Assembly (NCBI RefSeq): GCF_015163655.1
Contig: NZ_JADEUF010000003.1
Location: forward strand, 1 to 64,000
DNA: 64,000 bases
From: Xenorhabdus griffiniae
GTDB lineage: Bacteria > Pseudomonadota > Gammaproteobacteria > Enterobacterales > Enterobacteriaceae
Direction: 5' to 3'
The notes beneath the pieces are model-generated. The model was given only the letters and a program-made list of their open reading frames with translations. It ran no database searches and was not told the origin of the DNA. Positions 21,620 to 30,346 of the stretch are shown here, piece after piece. Position 1 is the first letter of the stretch. Every line of letters begins with the position of its first letter. Made by a program: the position numbers and the translations under genes.

Positions 21620-21695
21620 GGGCGATTAGCTCAGTTGGTAGAGCACCTCCCTTACAAGGAGGGGGTCATCAGTTCGAATCTGGTATCGCCCACCA
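21620..21695 (+). tRNA. valY: tRNA-Val(TAC) copy 3
   Basis: Differs from copies 1 and 2 by one base in the anticodon stem (GCACCTCC instead of GCATCTCC), which changes a T-G pair to C-G. Encoded CCA. Confidence 0.97.
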
Positions 21696-21741
21696 CTTCA
21701 TCGGGTTGTTTCGTCTCCAGTATCACATTGATATTTAGAAT

Positions 21742-21817
21742 GGGTCGTTAGCTCAGTCGGTAGAGCAGTTGACTTTTAATCAATTGGTCGCAGGTTCGAA
21801 TCCTGCACGACCCACCA
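21742..21817 (+). tRNA. lysV: tRNA-Lys(TTT) copy 1
   Basis: GGGTCGTTAGCTCAGTCGGT... with anticodon TTT in loop ACTTTTAAT and encoded CCA; 76 nt. Confidence 0.97.
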
Positions 21818-21847
21818 TTTAAATATCAAAATCAAAATTATCTAATT

Positions 21848-21923
21848 GGGTCGTTAGCTCAGTCGGTAGAGCAGTTGACTTTTAATCAATTGGTCGCAGG
21901 TTCGAATCCTGCACGACCCACCA
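21848..21923 (+). tRNA. tRNA-Lys(TTT) copy 2
   Basis: Same sequence as copy 1, 30 bp downstream. The spacers before and after are near-identical (ATATCAAAATCA...), showing that tRNA plus spacer was duplicated as a unit. Confidence 0.97.
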
Positions 21924-21953
21924 TTTAGATATCAAAATCAGAATTACCTAATT

Positions 21954-22029
21954 GGGTCGTTAGCTCAGTCGGTAGAGCAGTTGACTTTTAATCAATTGGT
22001 CGCAGGTTCGAATCCTGCACGACCCACCA
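21954..22029 (+). tRNA. tRNA-Lys(TTT) copy 3
   Basis: Same sequence as the other two tRNA-Lys copies, again with a 30-bp spacer. Encoded CCA. Confidence 0.97.
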
Positions 22030-22051
22030 TTTAGGTATCAAGATATGAAGT

Positions 22052-22127
22052 GGGCGATTAGCTCAGTTGGTAGAGCATCTCCCTTACAAGGAGGGGGTCA
22101 TCAGTTCGAATCTGGTATCGCCCACCA
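22052..22127 (+). tRNA. tRNA-Val(TAC) copy 4
   Basis: Identical to tRNA-Val copies 1 and 2; last gene of the array, 22 bp after the third tRNA-Lys. No clear terminator with a T run was found in the 88 bp before the convergent aldolase gene. Confidence 0.97.
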
Positions 22128-22215
22128 CTTCATGCCATCATTTCTTATCAGTCACTTGTTTACCTTAAAGTCATATCCCCTTGATATTTTTTCTCTAATA
22201 TACAGAATATTGCCG

Positions 22216-22863
22216 TTATTTTACCTTTAGTCCATAACTTTTAAATTTCTTCAGCACTTGCTGCATTTCTGCCGGAGAAAGTATTGGAACGGTTTCCATA
22301 ATTGGCAGCACTTTTAAATAGAGTTGTGCCAATATCTCAATTTCATTGGCCAACCATAGTGCTTTTTCCAGATTAACTTCCATTGCAATCATGCCATGAT
22401 GCTGCATCAATAATGCCTTACTGTATGCGATCCCCTTTTTTACATTATCAGCTAATTCAGTCGTGCCAAAAGTGGCATAGGGAATACAAGGAACGTGATC
22501 AGTGCCAGTCACGGCAACCATATAGTGGATAGCGGGGATAGCATGATTGAGAATAGAGACTGCGGTGGCATTAACAGCATGGTTATGTACAACGGCGTTG
22601 AGATTAGCACGTGCTTGATAGCAAGAGAGATGAAAATGCCATTCGCTTGAAGGCACCTTATCGGCTTCAAATTCCCCCTGATTACTGATAAATACGATTT
22701 GATCAGCCGTTAGCTTTTCATAAGCTATGCCACTGGGGGTAATCAGGAAACCATCTTGATAACGGGCACTGATATTGCCTGATGTCCCTTGGTTTAATCC
22801 AAGCGCGTTCATTTTGAGACAAGTTTCAATAATCTCTTGGGCAATTTGTTCTTTATTCATCAT
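22216..22863 (-). CDS. ald2: Class II aldolase, probably 5-methylthioribulose/5-deoxyribulose-1-phosphate aldolase
   Basis: A 215-residue zinc aldolase of the fuculose-phosphate aldolase/araD family, the same length as E. coli FucA. The FucA-type active site can be read: Glu74 in PSSEWHFH, zinc ligands His93 and His95 in VHNHAV, and His156 in QHHGMIA. It is the third gene of mtnK-mtnA-aldolase. That set is the DHAP shunt, in which the aldolase splits 5-methylthioribulose-1-P (or 5-deoxyribulose-1-P) into DHAP and an aldehyde. An MtnB dehydratase shares the fold, but no mtnC or mtnD is nearby and the sequence looks like FucA, so I prefer aldolase. AAGGGA precedes a double ATG. Confidence 0.8.
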   Translation of the reverse strand: MMNKEQIAQEIIETCLKMNALGLNQGTSGNISARYQDGFLITPSGIAYEKLTADQIVFISNQGEFEADKVPSSEWHFHLSCYQARANLNAVVHNHAVNATAVSILNHAIPAIHYMVAVTGTDHVPCIPYATFGTTELADNVKKGIAYSKALLMQHHGMIAMEVNLEKALWLANEIEILAQLYLKVLPIMETVPILSPAEMQQVLKKFKSYGLKVK

Positions 22864-22887
22864 TTTTCCCTTGTATGATAATGACGG

Positions 22888-23982
22888 TTACCCACACAGA
22901 TCAGGGAAAAGCGCCCGTAATCCTTCCGCACTGGCATCACAAATCCCACGTTCAGTAATCAATCCGGTGATAAGTTCAGCAGGTGTAACATCAAAAGCAT
23001 AGTTTTCGCAAGAGGTTCCATGTGGCGCTGTGTTGACCCAGCTTCGTACACCTTCAGGTGTGATGCCATATACGTGGGATTGTTCTTCACCTGAACGTTG
23101 CTCAATGGGAATTTCTTTGACACCATCCCAGACTGTAAAATCCAGTGTAGGAGATGGCAGGGCCACGTAAAAAGGCACCTGATTGGCTTTGGCTGCTAAT
23201 GCTTTGAGGTAAGTACCAATTTTGTTGCACACATCGCCCCTGGCTGTTGTCCGGTCTGTGCCAACAATACAGAGATCCACTTTGCCATGTTGCATCAAGT
23301 GCCCGCCGGCGTTATCAGCAACTAAAGTATGTGGTACACCATGTGAACCCAATTCGAAAGCAGTTAACCCTCCTTGATTACGTGGGCGGGTTTCATCAAC
23401 CCAGACATGAACTTTAATTCCGGCATCATGTGCCATATAAATAGGCGCCAGAGCAGTTCCCCAATCTACCGTCGCAAGCCAGCCGGCATTGCAGTGAGTC
23501 AAAATATTGACCGTTTCGCCTGTTGGTTTGGTTTCGGCAATATTCTGGATTATTTTTAGTCCGTACTCACCAATTTTGCGACAGAGTTCCACATCTTCAT
23601 CTGCAATTTCATTGGCAATACGATAAGCCGCTGCTTCACGATGTGCCTGTTCGAGATTTTCTAGCGCGCGATAAGTTCGATTCAACGCCCACTTTAAATT
23701 GATCGCAGTAGGACGGGTTTTCACTAAAACATTGTAAGCCTGTTGCAGATTTTCATCGCTACTTTCTTGATGCATTGCCAAAGCCATACCATATGCAGCG
23801 ACGGCACCAATCAAAGGCGCTCCCCGTACCCACATGTCTTTGATGGCTGTTGCGGCGTCTTGCATTGTGCGTAGTTGAATAGTCTGTATTTCAAAAGGGA
23901 GTTTGGTTTGGTCGAAAATTTCGACGGTATAACGATCGTCAGCAAGCCAAACAGAACGATAATGAATACCATTAATTTTCAT
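22888..23982 (-). CDS. mtnA: S-methyl-5-thioribose-1-phosphate isomerase MtnA
   Basis: A 364-residue aldose-ketose isomerase of the eIF2B-like family. It converts 5-methylthioribose-1-P (and in the shunt also 5-deoxyribose-1-P) to the ribulose form. Catalytic Cys164 is in [16 protein letters not shown] and Asp243 in [12 protein letters not shown]. Other family blocks are [28 protein letters not shown] and [12 protein letters not shown]. It lies 9 bp after mtnK and 24 bp before the aldolase, so the three genes form one operon. The pathway recycles the by-product left after polyamine or homoserine-lactone synthesis and radical SAM reactions. Confidence 0.95.
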   Translation of the reverse strand: MKINGIHYRSVWLADDRYTVEIFDQTKLPFEIQTIQLRTMQDAATAIKDMWVRGAPLIGAVAAYGMALAMHQESSDENLQQAYNVLVKTRPTAINLKWALNRTYRALENLEQAHREAAAYRIANEIADEDVELCRKIGEYGLKIIQNIAETKPTGETVNILTHCNAGWLATVDWGTALAPIYMAHDAGIKVHVWVDETRPRNQGGLTAFELGSHGVPHTLVADNAGGHLMQHGKVDLCIVGTDRTTARGDVCNKIGTYLKALAAKANQVPFYVALPSPTLDFTVWDGVKEIPIEQRSGEEQSHVYGITPEGVRSWVNTAPHGTSCENYAFDVTPAELITGLITERGICDASAEGLRALFPDLCG

Positions 23983-23991
23983 ATCAACCTC

Positions 23992-25257
23992 TTAACACTG
24001 TGCGATATAACGCCTGATTAGCGAAAAAGTGGGATAATTTTCTCGATTGACAACCAATTCTCGTGCCAGTTTTAGTGCTCGTTTTTCACAGACAGCGCGC
24101 TGGTTTTGATCTTCAATTTGTTTAAAATCGGCAACACCAGCAAACCCAACAATACGCCGATTAATTTCTAAGCCAGCATAGGCGAGCGTGTCTTTAAATA
24201 GGGTAGATAGAAATTCATCTTGCACTGTTTTTAAGAAGGAAGCATCGAATGTACCTTGTTGATAAAGTACGACAGGATAGGCATCCCCAATGTCTTTTTC
24301 ATGCCATAATTGGCGAAAATGACGTTCAAACACTGACCAGGTCGTTTCTATTTGCCCTAAAAGCCATGTTTGGTAATCAACGCATTGCGCATTATTTTCC
24401 CGCAGGGCGGGTTGGGCGAAATAAGCCATCAATAAATTACCGATGTAGTTACCGATATCAAATGCCATTGGTCCCATAAAACTAAATTCTGGATCAATAA
24501 CTTTGGTGGAATTTGGTGTCACCATGATTGAACCGGAATGGAGATCGCCATGCAGCAACGCTTGTGCTTGCGTCATGAATTGATACTTATACTGCATAGC
24601 GGCTTGAATAAGTGCGCGATCTTGCCAAATGGCATAGATCTCGTCGTCAAGTTGAGGAGCAGTCCAGTTATTTCTTTCTGCGTTAAAATAAGGCTCAGTA
24701 AAAATCAGATCTTCAGTGATTTTACAAAGTTCATGATTCTTAGCGAAGCGAGCAGTAAGATCTTTTTTATCTTTAGCAGCCATGCCGATATCGGAAGTAT
24801 GGAACAGCGTATTCGCAAGGAAAATGCCAATATCTTCGGCGAGATGGGGTAACTTTTCTCCGGCAATAAGGCGATTGCGTAGGATGATATGCTGAGGTAA
24901 ATACTCCATGACAAAGAGAGACATTTTCTCATCATAAAAATAGACATCAGGAACATATTCTTTGGCGACTTTTTTTTCTTCAATCAAGGCATGATATTCA
25001 AAATGCGCACGAACAAGGGAAAGCGGCCATGATTCACCCGCAGCCCGTACGTAAGGCAGAGCCTGTTTGACGACAATCGTTTTTTCTTTTCCAGAGACGA
25101 TAAAGACTAAATTAAGATTTCCATCACCCACTTCTTGGATTTGCCAGGTTTCAGGGGAACCGCCTGGTGAAATAGTTGTTGGCAAATTTTTAGCGAGATA
25201 ATGTGATAAAGATTCGCAAGTTTGTGGAATATACCCTGTAGGAAGATAAGCAGACAT
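23992..25257 (-). CDS. mtnK: S-methyl-5-thioribose kinase MtnK
   Basis: A 421-residue sugar kinase with an aminoglycoside-phosphotransferase-like fold, which phosphorylates 5-methylthioribose at C1 using ATP. The catalytic loop is LLHGDLHSGSIM and the metal-binding segment is KVIDPEFSFMGPMAFDIGNY. The N-terminal nucleotide site has GDGNLNLVFIVSG and VVKQALPYVR. It is the first gene of the mtnK-mtnA-aldolase operon. Supply of free methylthioribose needs an MTA/SAH nucleosidase (Pfs) encoded elsewhere. R repeat copy 5 lies 40 bp upstream, possibly between promoter and gene. Confidence 0.95.
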   Translation of the reverse strand: MSAYLPTGYIPQTCESLSHYLAKNLPTTISPGGSPETWQIQEVGDGNLNLVFIVSGKEKTIVVKQALPYVRAAGESWPLSLVRAHFEYHALIEEKKVAKEYVPDVYFYDEKMSLFVMEYLPQHIILRNRLIAGEKLPHLAEDIGIFLANTLFHTSDIGMAAKDKKDLTARFAKNHELCKITEDLIFTEPYFNAERNNWTAPQLDDEIYAIWQDRALIQAAMQYKYQFMTQAQALLHGDLHSGSIMVTPNSTKVIDPEFSFMGPMAFDIGNYIGNLLMAYFAQPALRENNAQCVDYQTWLLGQIETTWSVFERHFRQLWHEKDIGDAYPVVLYQQGTFDASFLKTVQDEFLSTLFKDTLAYAGLEINRRIVGFAGVADFKQIEDQNQRAVCEKRALKLARELVVNRENYPTFSLIRRYIAQC

Positions 25258-25294
25258 TATTTTTCATCCTGATAATTTCATGAAAGAAAGTTCA

Positions 25295-25399
25295 TATACC
25301 AATCTAATTTCAAGATGCGTGTGATTTCTCCCCGCGAAGCGGGGAAAAATCAGGTTTCATATCGTGTTGTAAATTGCAACTTGAAGTTTAATGCGTATA
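25295..25399 (+). repeat. R repeat copy 5
   Basis: Full-length copy, TATACCAATCTAATTTCAAG to AATGCGTATA, with core CCCCGCGAAGCGGGG. It sits in the 298-bp gap between mtnK and the YkgJ-like gene, both on the minus strand. Confidence 0.85.
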
Positions 25400-25555
25400 A
25401 ACTGCACAGCGATAACTCATTCTGCTGTAATGAAATTTACATTTGTTAACTATAGATAGGCAAAAGTAAAGTGTCTGTGATGGGACTAACGAATTCCTCT
25501 TGAATGAAATATTCTGTTTTTTATTCGACTAATATCAAACGAGTATCAATGATGT

Positions 25556-25921
25556 TTAAGGTTTTGGCAGAGGGGGCAGACCATAAGCAGCTCTGGCACG
25601 ATCACAACTTTCATTATAATCTTCCGTTTCCCAGGCTTGAGGAAATTCTCTGCAAGGAGAGGGCCTTTTATCATAGATAGAACAGGAAACTGATGTACCA
25701 ATTTCACCACATAAATTGGTACATCGAGGGTGGGGTTCATTGGTGCCTTTCATACAGCGCATAAAATCATTTAATTTTTCGGTCATAGAGACGGGAACTG
25801 TGCCGCCACCATCCTCAGCTTCTGCCCAATAAAATGAAACACGAAAATATGCACAGCAAGCACCGCAACTAATACAGGGATTGTCTTGTAACTTAGATTG
25901 AGAAATTAATGTTTTACTCAT
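25556..25921 (-). CDS. YkgJ-family cysteine cluster protein
   Basis: A 121-residue soluble protein with nine cysteines in the pattern of the YkgJ (UPF0153) family, proposed to bind zinc or an Fe-S cluster. The N-terminal cluster is NPCISCGACCAYFRVSFYWA, the middle Cys lie in MRCMKGT and RCTNLCGE, and the C-terminal part has VSCSIYDKRPSPCREFP. A GTG four codons upstream (25931-25933) is an alternative start; neither has a strong ribosome site. It is monocistronic as far as can be seen, with no functional link to mtn or aga genes. Confidence 0.8.
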   Translation of the reverse strand: MSKTLISQSKLQDNPCISCGACCAYFRVSFYWAEAEDGGGTVPVSMTEKLNDFMRCMKGTNEPHPRCTNLCGEIGTSVSCSIYDKRPSPCREFPQAWETEDYNESCDRARAAYGLPPLPKP

Positions 25922-26601
25922 ACCAGATGTCACTATCTGATGTTTAAACTCATACTTAGGTCAAATAACCTTTCCTCAAAAAGCCTGTTTTCCAATGGAA
26001 ATCAAGCCCTCTTAAAAATAAATTATGTTGCCAAACTATACCTATTTTCAAGATAAATTTATATACCAATCGCCTTTCAATATGTGTCTTATTATCTCCC
26101 TCGCTACGCGGGGAGATATAAACAATCACATTGATTTGCAAGCTGCAATTTGAAGTTGGATTGGTATATATAGTCAAGATTAAAGGCTATTTGATCTACA
26201 AAATCAATGCAGTGATTGATTTTAAATTTATTCGCGATGCCGTTGCTGTAAAAAATATTAAAGTTTGCGGGTTGTTTAATTCCTTTAATTACAGTTCTTG
26301 ACTGCTTTTAAGTAGAAGAACGAATAAGCTGAATGACAGATCATGCTGTCGATTTGAATGAAAATGAAATATTTTCGAAGTGGTTTTTCTCTAAAAATGA
26401 ACTTTAATAAGGATCACATTTTCGATTGTTCCACTCTGCTGTAATTGTTTCTTGATATGGGCAGTTTGATCTTGACGCTGGGATTACCATTAGGCACTGA
26501 TTGTTTTTGGTGCCGACGTCATTGTGGTTGATGAATAAGAAATATCTATTTTAATTAAAAACGTAAGGTTTTTAAACATATCTGAATAGTCTGGAGATAC
26601 T
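25922..26601. other. Long upstream region of the aga/kba operon
   Basis: About 680 bp without a supported gene. It contains R repeat copy 6 (26062-26170). At 26356-26377 GAATGAAAATGAAATATTTT carries repeated GAAA/TTTC elements like those bound by the DeoR-type regulator AgaR; this is a weak visual match. A short ORF at 25956-26177 is mostly repeat and is not real. Confidence 0.4.
26062..26170 (+). repeat. R repeat copy 6, diverged
   Basis: TATACCAATCGCCTTTCAAT at the left and GAAGTTGGATTGGTATATA at the right form long terminal inverted repeats, with CTACGCGGGGAG in the middle. It is a variant in which both ends carry the ATTGGTATA form. Confidence 0.7.
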
Positions 26602-27885
26602 ATGCAGCCATTATTGCAGTTGATCCACCGCCATAAATCAGGCGAGAACGTTGGGGTTTACTCTGTTTGCTCGGCACATCCCTGGGTGCTGGAAAGTGCT
26701 ATTCGTTTTGCCAAAGAGAGAGACTCTTCGGTACTTATTGAGGCAACTTCTAATCAGGTTAATCAGTTCGGTGGATATACCGGAATGCAACCGACAGATT
26801 TCCGCGCAATGGTCTGGAACATTGCTGACAAAATAGGGCTTCCTCGCGAAAAAGTCTGGCTTGGTGGTGATCATCTGGGGCCTAATGCATGGCAAAACCG
26901 TAGCGCACAAGAGGCGATGCAGCTCTCTGAAACACTGATTTACGATTATGTTGCGGCAGGTTTCAGGAAAATTCATCTCGATTGTTCAATGTCCTGTGCC
27001 GATGATCCGGTGCCGCTCTGTGATGAAATCGTAGCATCTCGTGCAGCGAGGCTGTGTCAGGTTGCTGAGCGCAGTTGGAAAGCGCACGGCGGTGAACGCC
27101 CTGTTTATGTGATTGGCACTGAAGTTCCTGTTCCGGGAGGTGCTAAAGCGTCAATGGCAGGGATGCAGATCACTTCGCCTCTGGCTGCAGAAACGACGCT
27201 GAAAATTCATCAACACGCATGGCAGGAACATGGTTTAGCGGATGTCTGGCCGCGGGTTATTGGCCTTGTGGTTCAGCCAGGCGTCGAATTTGATCATCAT
27301 AATGTTGAACATTACAAGTCAGCGAAAGCACAAACACTCAGCCAGTTTATCGAGACAGTCCCCCATTTGGTTTATGAGGCGCATTCTACGGATTACCAAA
27401 CTCCGCGTGCTTACCGTGAATTGGTGCGTGACCATTTTGCCATCCTAAAAGTGGGGCCTGCACTGACGTTTGCCCTGCGCGAGGGGTTGTTTGCTCTCGA
27501 TAAGCTAGATCGTGAATGGAATGGTGAGCTGAATGCGGCTCACCTGCACAGTACGCTGGAGCAAATCATGCATGAGCAGCCTCAGCACTGGCATCCTTAT
27601 TACCAAGGCAATGCACATCAGCAATATATCGACCGCCAATACAGTTTTAGTGACCGCATTCGTTATTACTGGGCAGATCCAAAGGCAGAAGCGGCAGTCA
27701 ATAAGCTGTTGGATAACCTGCGTAATAACCCAATACCTCTGTCGATGTTAAGTCAATACCTGCCTGAGCAGGCTGAAGCAGTAAAAGCAGGGCGGCTGGA
27801 ACAGGATCCGAAAGTGTGGGTGATGGATAAAGTGAGAACCGTTTTACTTCAGTACGCACTCGCGTGTGAAGGAGCTGTCGCATGA
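26602..27885 (+). CDS. kbaZ: Tagatose-1,6-bisphosphate aldolase non-catalytic subunit (KbaZ/GatZ type)
   Basis: A 427-residue protein matching KbaZ in length (426 in E. coli). It stabilises and activates the catalytic aldolase KbaY, encoded at the end of the same operon. Recognisable blocks are GIYSVCSAHPWVLE-like GVYSVCSAHPWVLESA, VLIEATSNQVNQFGGYTGM, VWLGGDHLGPNAWQN and FRKIHLDCSMSCADDP. The start is the ATG at 26602 behind CTGGAGAT. Its stop overlaps the agaS start (ATGA). It could equally be called GatZ; the neighbouring agaS and mannose-family PTS genes favour the galactosamine pathway over galactitol. Confidence 0.92.
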   Translation: MQPLLQLIHRHKSGENVGVYSVCSAHPWVLESAIRFAKERDSSVLIEATSNQVNQFGGYTGMQPTDFRAMVWNIADKIGLPREKVWLGGDHLGPNAWQNRSAQEAMQLSETLIYDYVAAGFRKIHLDCSMSCADDPVPLCDEIVASRAARLCQVAERSWKAHGGERPVYVIGTEVPVPGGAKASMAGMQITSPLAAETTLKIHQHAWQEHGLADVWPRVIGLVVQPGVEFDHHNVEHYKSAKAQTLSQFIETVPHLVYEAHSTDYQTPRAYRELVRDHFAILKVGPALTFALREGLFALDKLDREWNGELNAAHLHSTLEQIMHEQPQHWHPYYQGNAHQQYIDRQYSFSDRIRYYWADPKAEAAVNKLLDNLRNNPIPLSMLSQYLPEQAEAVKAGRLEQDPKVWVMDKVRTVLLQYALACEGAVA

Positions 27886-29039
27886 AGACGATACTGTCAT
27901 ATTCACAGTCATGGCTAGAAGAACACGATGCGCTGTTTACCGCAGAGGAAATAGCCCATCAACCCCGTTTATGGCGTGAACTCTATCGTGAATTGGAGTC
28001 CAGTGCGGCACAGTGGCAGCCTTTTTTGTCTTCATTGTTAGCTAAGCCTGATCTACAGATTATCCTCTGTGGTGCCGGTTCTTCCGCTTTTGTCGGTAAA
28101 GCGATGGCTCCGTGGTTACGTGAACATTGCGGGTTGGATGTTTGCGCCTATGCATCGACAGATATTCTGCCGACACCGTGGCAGTATCTTGAAAAACAGC
28201 GTCCGACCTTACTAGTCTCCTATGCACGTTCTGGTAACAGTCCGGAAAGTGTTGGTGTAATTGCGCTGGCAGATCAACTGGCAGGTGATGTTTATCACTT
28301 GATACTTACCTGTAATCCTGATGGCGCGCTTGCCCATTATGTCAAGGAGAAGCGGGCTGAGGGTAAGAACAATGTCTGTTCGCTGATTATGCCTAAAGGT
28401 TCCCATGATCGTAGTTTTGCAATGACATCCAGCTTCAGCTGCATGACATTGGCGACATTGCTACTGCTTGGCAAACTGGATTTTGCACGGGCAGATAAGT
28501 CAGTCGAAAAGATGGCCACTCTCTGTGAAAAGTGTTTTTCAGAATGGTTGCCGCAGATTCAGAAAGTATCACAGTCCGATTTCAACAGAATGGTAGCGTT
28601 GGGTTCCGGCTGTTTTACCGGTATCGCGGAAGAAGGTGCCCTGAAGATGCTTGAACTGACCGCCGGGAAAGTAGCAACCCGTTTTGATTCTACACTTGGC
28701 GTACGTCATGGTCCTAAATTTATGATCGATGAAACTACCTTAGTTGTCGTGATGCTGTCGGCTGAAGCGTATTGCCGCCGCTATGATATCGATCTGCTCA
28801 ATGAACTGAAACATGATGAACTAGCAAAACAGATTATTCCGCTTAGTAGCCTGCCATTGTTGGGAGCTGTTGAACTGAATAGTGAGCTCTCTGATGTCTG
28901 GTTAATGTTCCCGTATCTTATCTTTTTCCAGTTGTTGGCATTCAATACCTCGCTGTCACATCGCTTATCGCCCGATAATCCTTGCCCAACAGGGGAAGTA
29001 AATCGGGTTGTACAAGGTGTCCAGCTATACCCTTATTAA
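27882..29039 (+). CDS. agaS: Galactosamine-6-phosphate deaminase/isomerase-type SIS protein AgaS
   Basis: A 385-residue protein with two SIS sugar-isomerase domains (E. coli AgaS has 384). AgaS converts galactosamine-6-phosphate to tagatose-6-phosphate with release of ammonia. The sugar-phosphate loops are IILCGAGSSAFVGKAMAPWL and LLVSYARSGNSPESVGVIAL; the second domain has VALGSGCFTGIAEEGALKML and FDSTLGVRHGPKFMI. It overlaps kbaZ by four bases and is followed by the PTS genes. No separate agaI gene is present, consistent with AgaS being the working deaminase. Confidence 0.92.
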   Translation: MKTILSYSQSWLEEHDALFTAEEIAHQPRLWRELYRELESSAAQWQPFLSSLLAKPDLQIILCGAGSSAFVGKAMAPWLREHCGLDVCAYASTDILPTPWQYLEKQRPTLLVSYARSGNSPESVGVIALADQLAGDVYHLILTCNPDGALAHYVKEKRAEGKNNVCSLIMPKGSHDRSFAMTSSFSCMTLATLLLLGKLDFARADKSVEKMATLCEKCFSEWLPQIQKVSQSDFNRMVALGSGCFTGIAEEGALKMLELTAGKVATRFDSTLGVRHGPKFMIDETTLVVVMLSAEAYCRRYDIDLLNELKHDELAKQIIPLSSLPLLGAVELNSELSDVWLMFPYLIFFQLLAFNTSLSHRLSPDNPCPTGEVNRVVQGVQLYPY

Positions 29040-29064
29040 CAACAAAATAATAACAGGAGTGAGT

Positions 29065-29547
29065 ATGTCTACCCCAAACATATTGATGACCCGAATCGAT
29101 AACCGTCTGATTCATGGTCAGGTTGGCGTGACCTGGACAAATTCACTGGGCGCGAATTTGGTTGTGGTGGCAAATGATGAAGCATCAGCCGACCCTGTTG
29201 CGCAATCTTTAATGGATATGGTGGTTTCTGACGATGTGCAGACCCGCTATTTCACATTGCAGAAAACAATCGATGTCATCCACAAGGCGGCGGACAGGCA
29301 GAAAATTTTTATTGTCTGCAAAACACCTCAGGATGTGCTTACTCTGGTTAAAGGAGGTGTTCCTATTAAATTTGTCAATGTCGGAAATATGCATTTCTCG
29401 GAAGGAAAAAAACAGATCCACAAAACAGTTTCTGTTGATGATGCTGATATCAATGCATTCCGTGAGTTGGATAAATTGGGAATCACTTGTGAAATCCGTC
29501 GGGTGCCGGATGAAGCAGGTGAATCTGTCTCTAAGCTGATTAGCTGA
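29065..29547 (+). CDS. agaV: PTS mannose-family EIIB (GalNAc/GalN type)
   Basis: A 160-residue cytoplasmic EIIB of the mannose/sorbose family. The phosphorylated His17 is in the conserved MTRIDNRLIHGQVGVTW. The frame is open farther upstream into agaS, but the ATG at 29065 follows a strong AGGAGTG site. It receives phosphate from the EIIA at 31.2 kb and passes it to the incoming sugar through the IIC/IID pair. Assigned to the aga group by context (agaS, kbaZ, kbaY); mannose-family EIIB proteins alone do not reveal the sugar. Confidence 0.88.
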   Translation: MSTPNILMTRIDNRLIHGQVGVTWTNSLGANLVVVANDEASADPVAQSLMDMVVSDDVQTRYFTLQKTIDVIHKAADRQKIFIVCKTPQDVLTLVKGGVPIKFVNVGNMHFSEGKKQIHKTVSVDDADINAFRELDKLGITCEIRRVPDEAGESVSKLIS

Positions 29548-29557
29548 GGAGGTCAGT

Positions 29558-30346
29558 ATGCTTACTAGCGCACTACTTATCGCTTTACTGGCAGGGATAG
29601 CTGGTGTTGATTTGTTCAACGGACTGACTCATATTCACCGTCCCATCGTGATCGGCCCTTTGGTTGGACTGATTTTAGGGGATGTACAGACGGGTTTGCT
29701 GGTTGGCGGAACGCTGGAACTGGTCTGGATGGGGATGGTGCCACTGGCCGGAGCACAGCCACCTAATGTGGTTATCGGTGGGGTGATTGGAACAACGTTT
29801 GCGATCATGGCACATACCGATCCGAAAGTGGCGATAGGGATAGCTGTGCCATTTTCGATAGCCGTACAGGGTTGCATCACACTGTTGTTTACTATCTATT
29901 CACCGATGATGCACAAGTGCGATGAAATGGTGAAAAAACTAAACTGGCGTGGTGTTGAATGGGTTAACTACTTCGGTATGCTCATTCTGTTTTTGTTCTA
30001 CTTTATTGTGGCTTTCCTGCCTATCTATTTCGGTGCAGATGCGGCGAGTGCCATAGTCAGAAAAGCGCCACAATGGTTGCTTGATGGCCTTGCGGTCGCA
30101 GGGGGAATGATGCCTGCGATTGGTTTCTCATTACTGATGAAACTCATGATGAAAAAAACCTATGTGGCCTACTTCATGCTAGGTTTTATTTCCGTAACTT
30201 TCCTGAACATGCCGATTATTGCAGTCGCACTCTGCGCATTCGCAATCGCACTGATTGATTTCTTTAATCGTACCCGTAACGACAGCAACGACGATCAGGG
30301 TGCTGGTTCTCAGACTACCGCACAGGAGATGAACGATGGCATTTAA
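29558..30346 (+). CDS. agaW: PTS mannose-family EIIC (GalNAc/GalN type)
   Basis: A 262-residue integral membrane subunit with about seven hydrophobic segments that forms the sugar channel with IID. Family blocks are IALLAGIAGVDLFNGLTHIH, RPIVIGPLVGLILGD and LVGGTLELVWMGMVPLAGAQ. GGAGG seven bases upstream gives a strong start. The 3' end overlaps the IID gene by 11 bases, so the two membrane subunits are coupled. In E. coli the corresponding gene agaW is truncated in K-12; here it is full length. Confidence 0.88.
   Translation: MLTSALLIALLAGIAGVDLFNGLTHIHRPIVIGPLVGLILGDVQTGLLVGGTLELVWMGMVPLAGAQPPNVVIGGVIGTTFAIMAHTDPKVAIGIAVPFSIAVQGCITLLFTIYSPMMHKCDEMVKKLNWRGVEWVNYFGMLILFLFYFIVAFLPIYFGADAASAIVRKAPQWLLDGLAVAGGMMPAIGFSLLMKLMMKKTYVAYFMLGFISVTFLNMPIIAVALCAFAIALIDFFNRTRNDSNDDQGAGSQTTAQEMNDGI

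Noticed and set aside
21389-22127. Regularly spaced near-identical units resembling a CRISPR array
   Set aside because: Each unit is a complete 76-nt tRNA with encoded CCA; spacers are short and homologous, and no cas genes exist.
21280-22230. ORFs of 152 and 61 codons across the tRNA array
   Set aside because: They read through tRNA genes in repeated frames (AISSVGRA...), so they are artefacts.
22216-22863. MtnB (methylthioribulose-1-phosphate dehydratase) as an alternative name
   Set aside because: Same fold, but the sequence follows FucA more closely and no mtnC/mtnD partner is present.
25956-26177. 73-codon ORF on the minus strand
   Set aside because: Largely made of R repeat copy 6.
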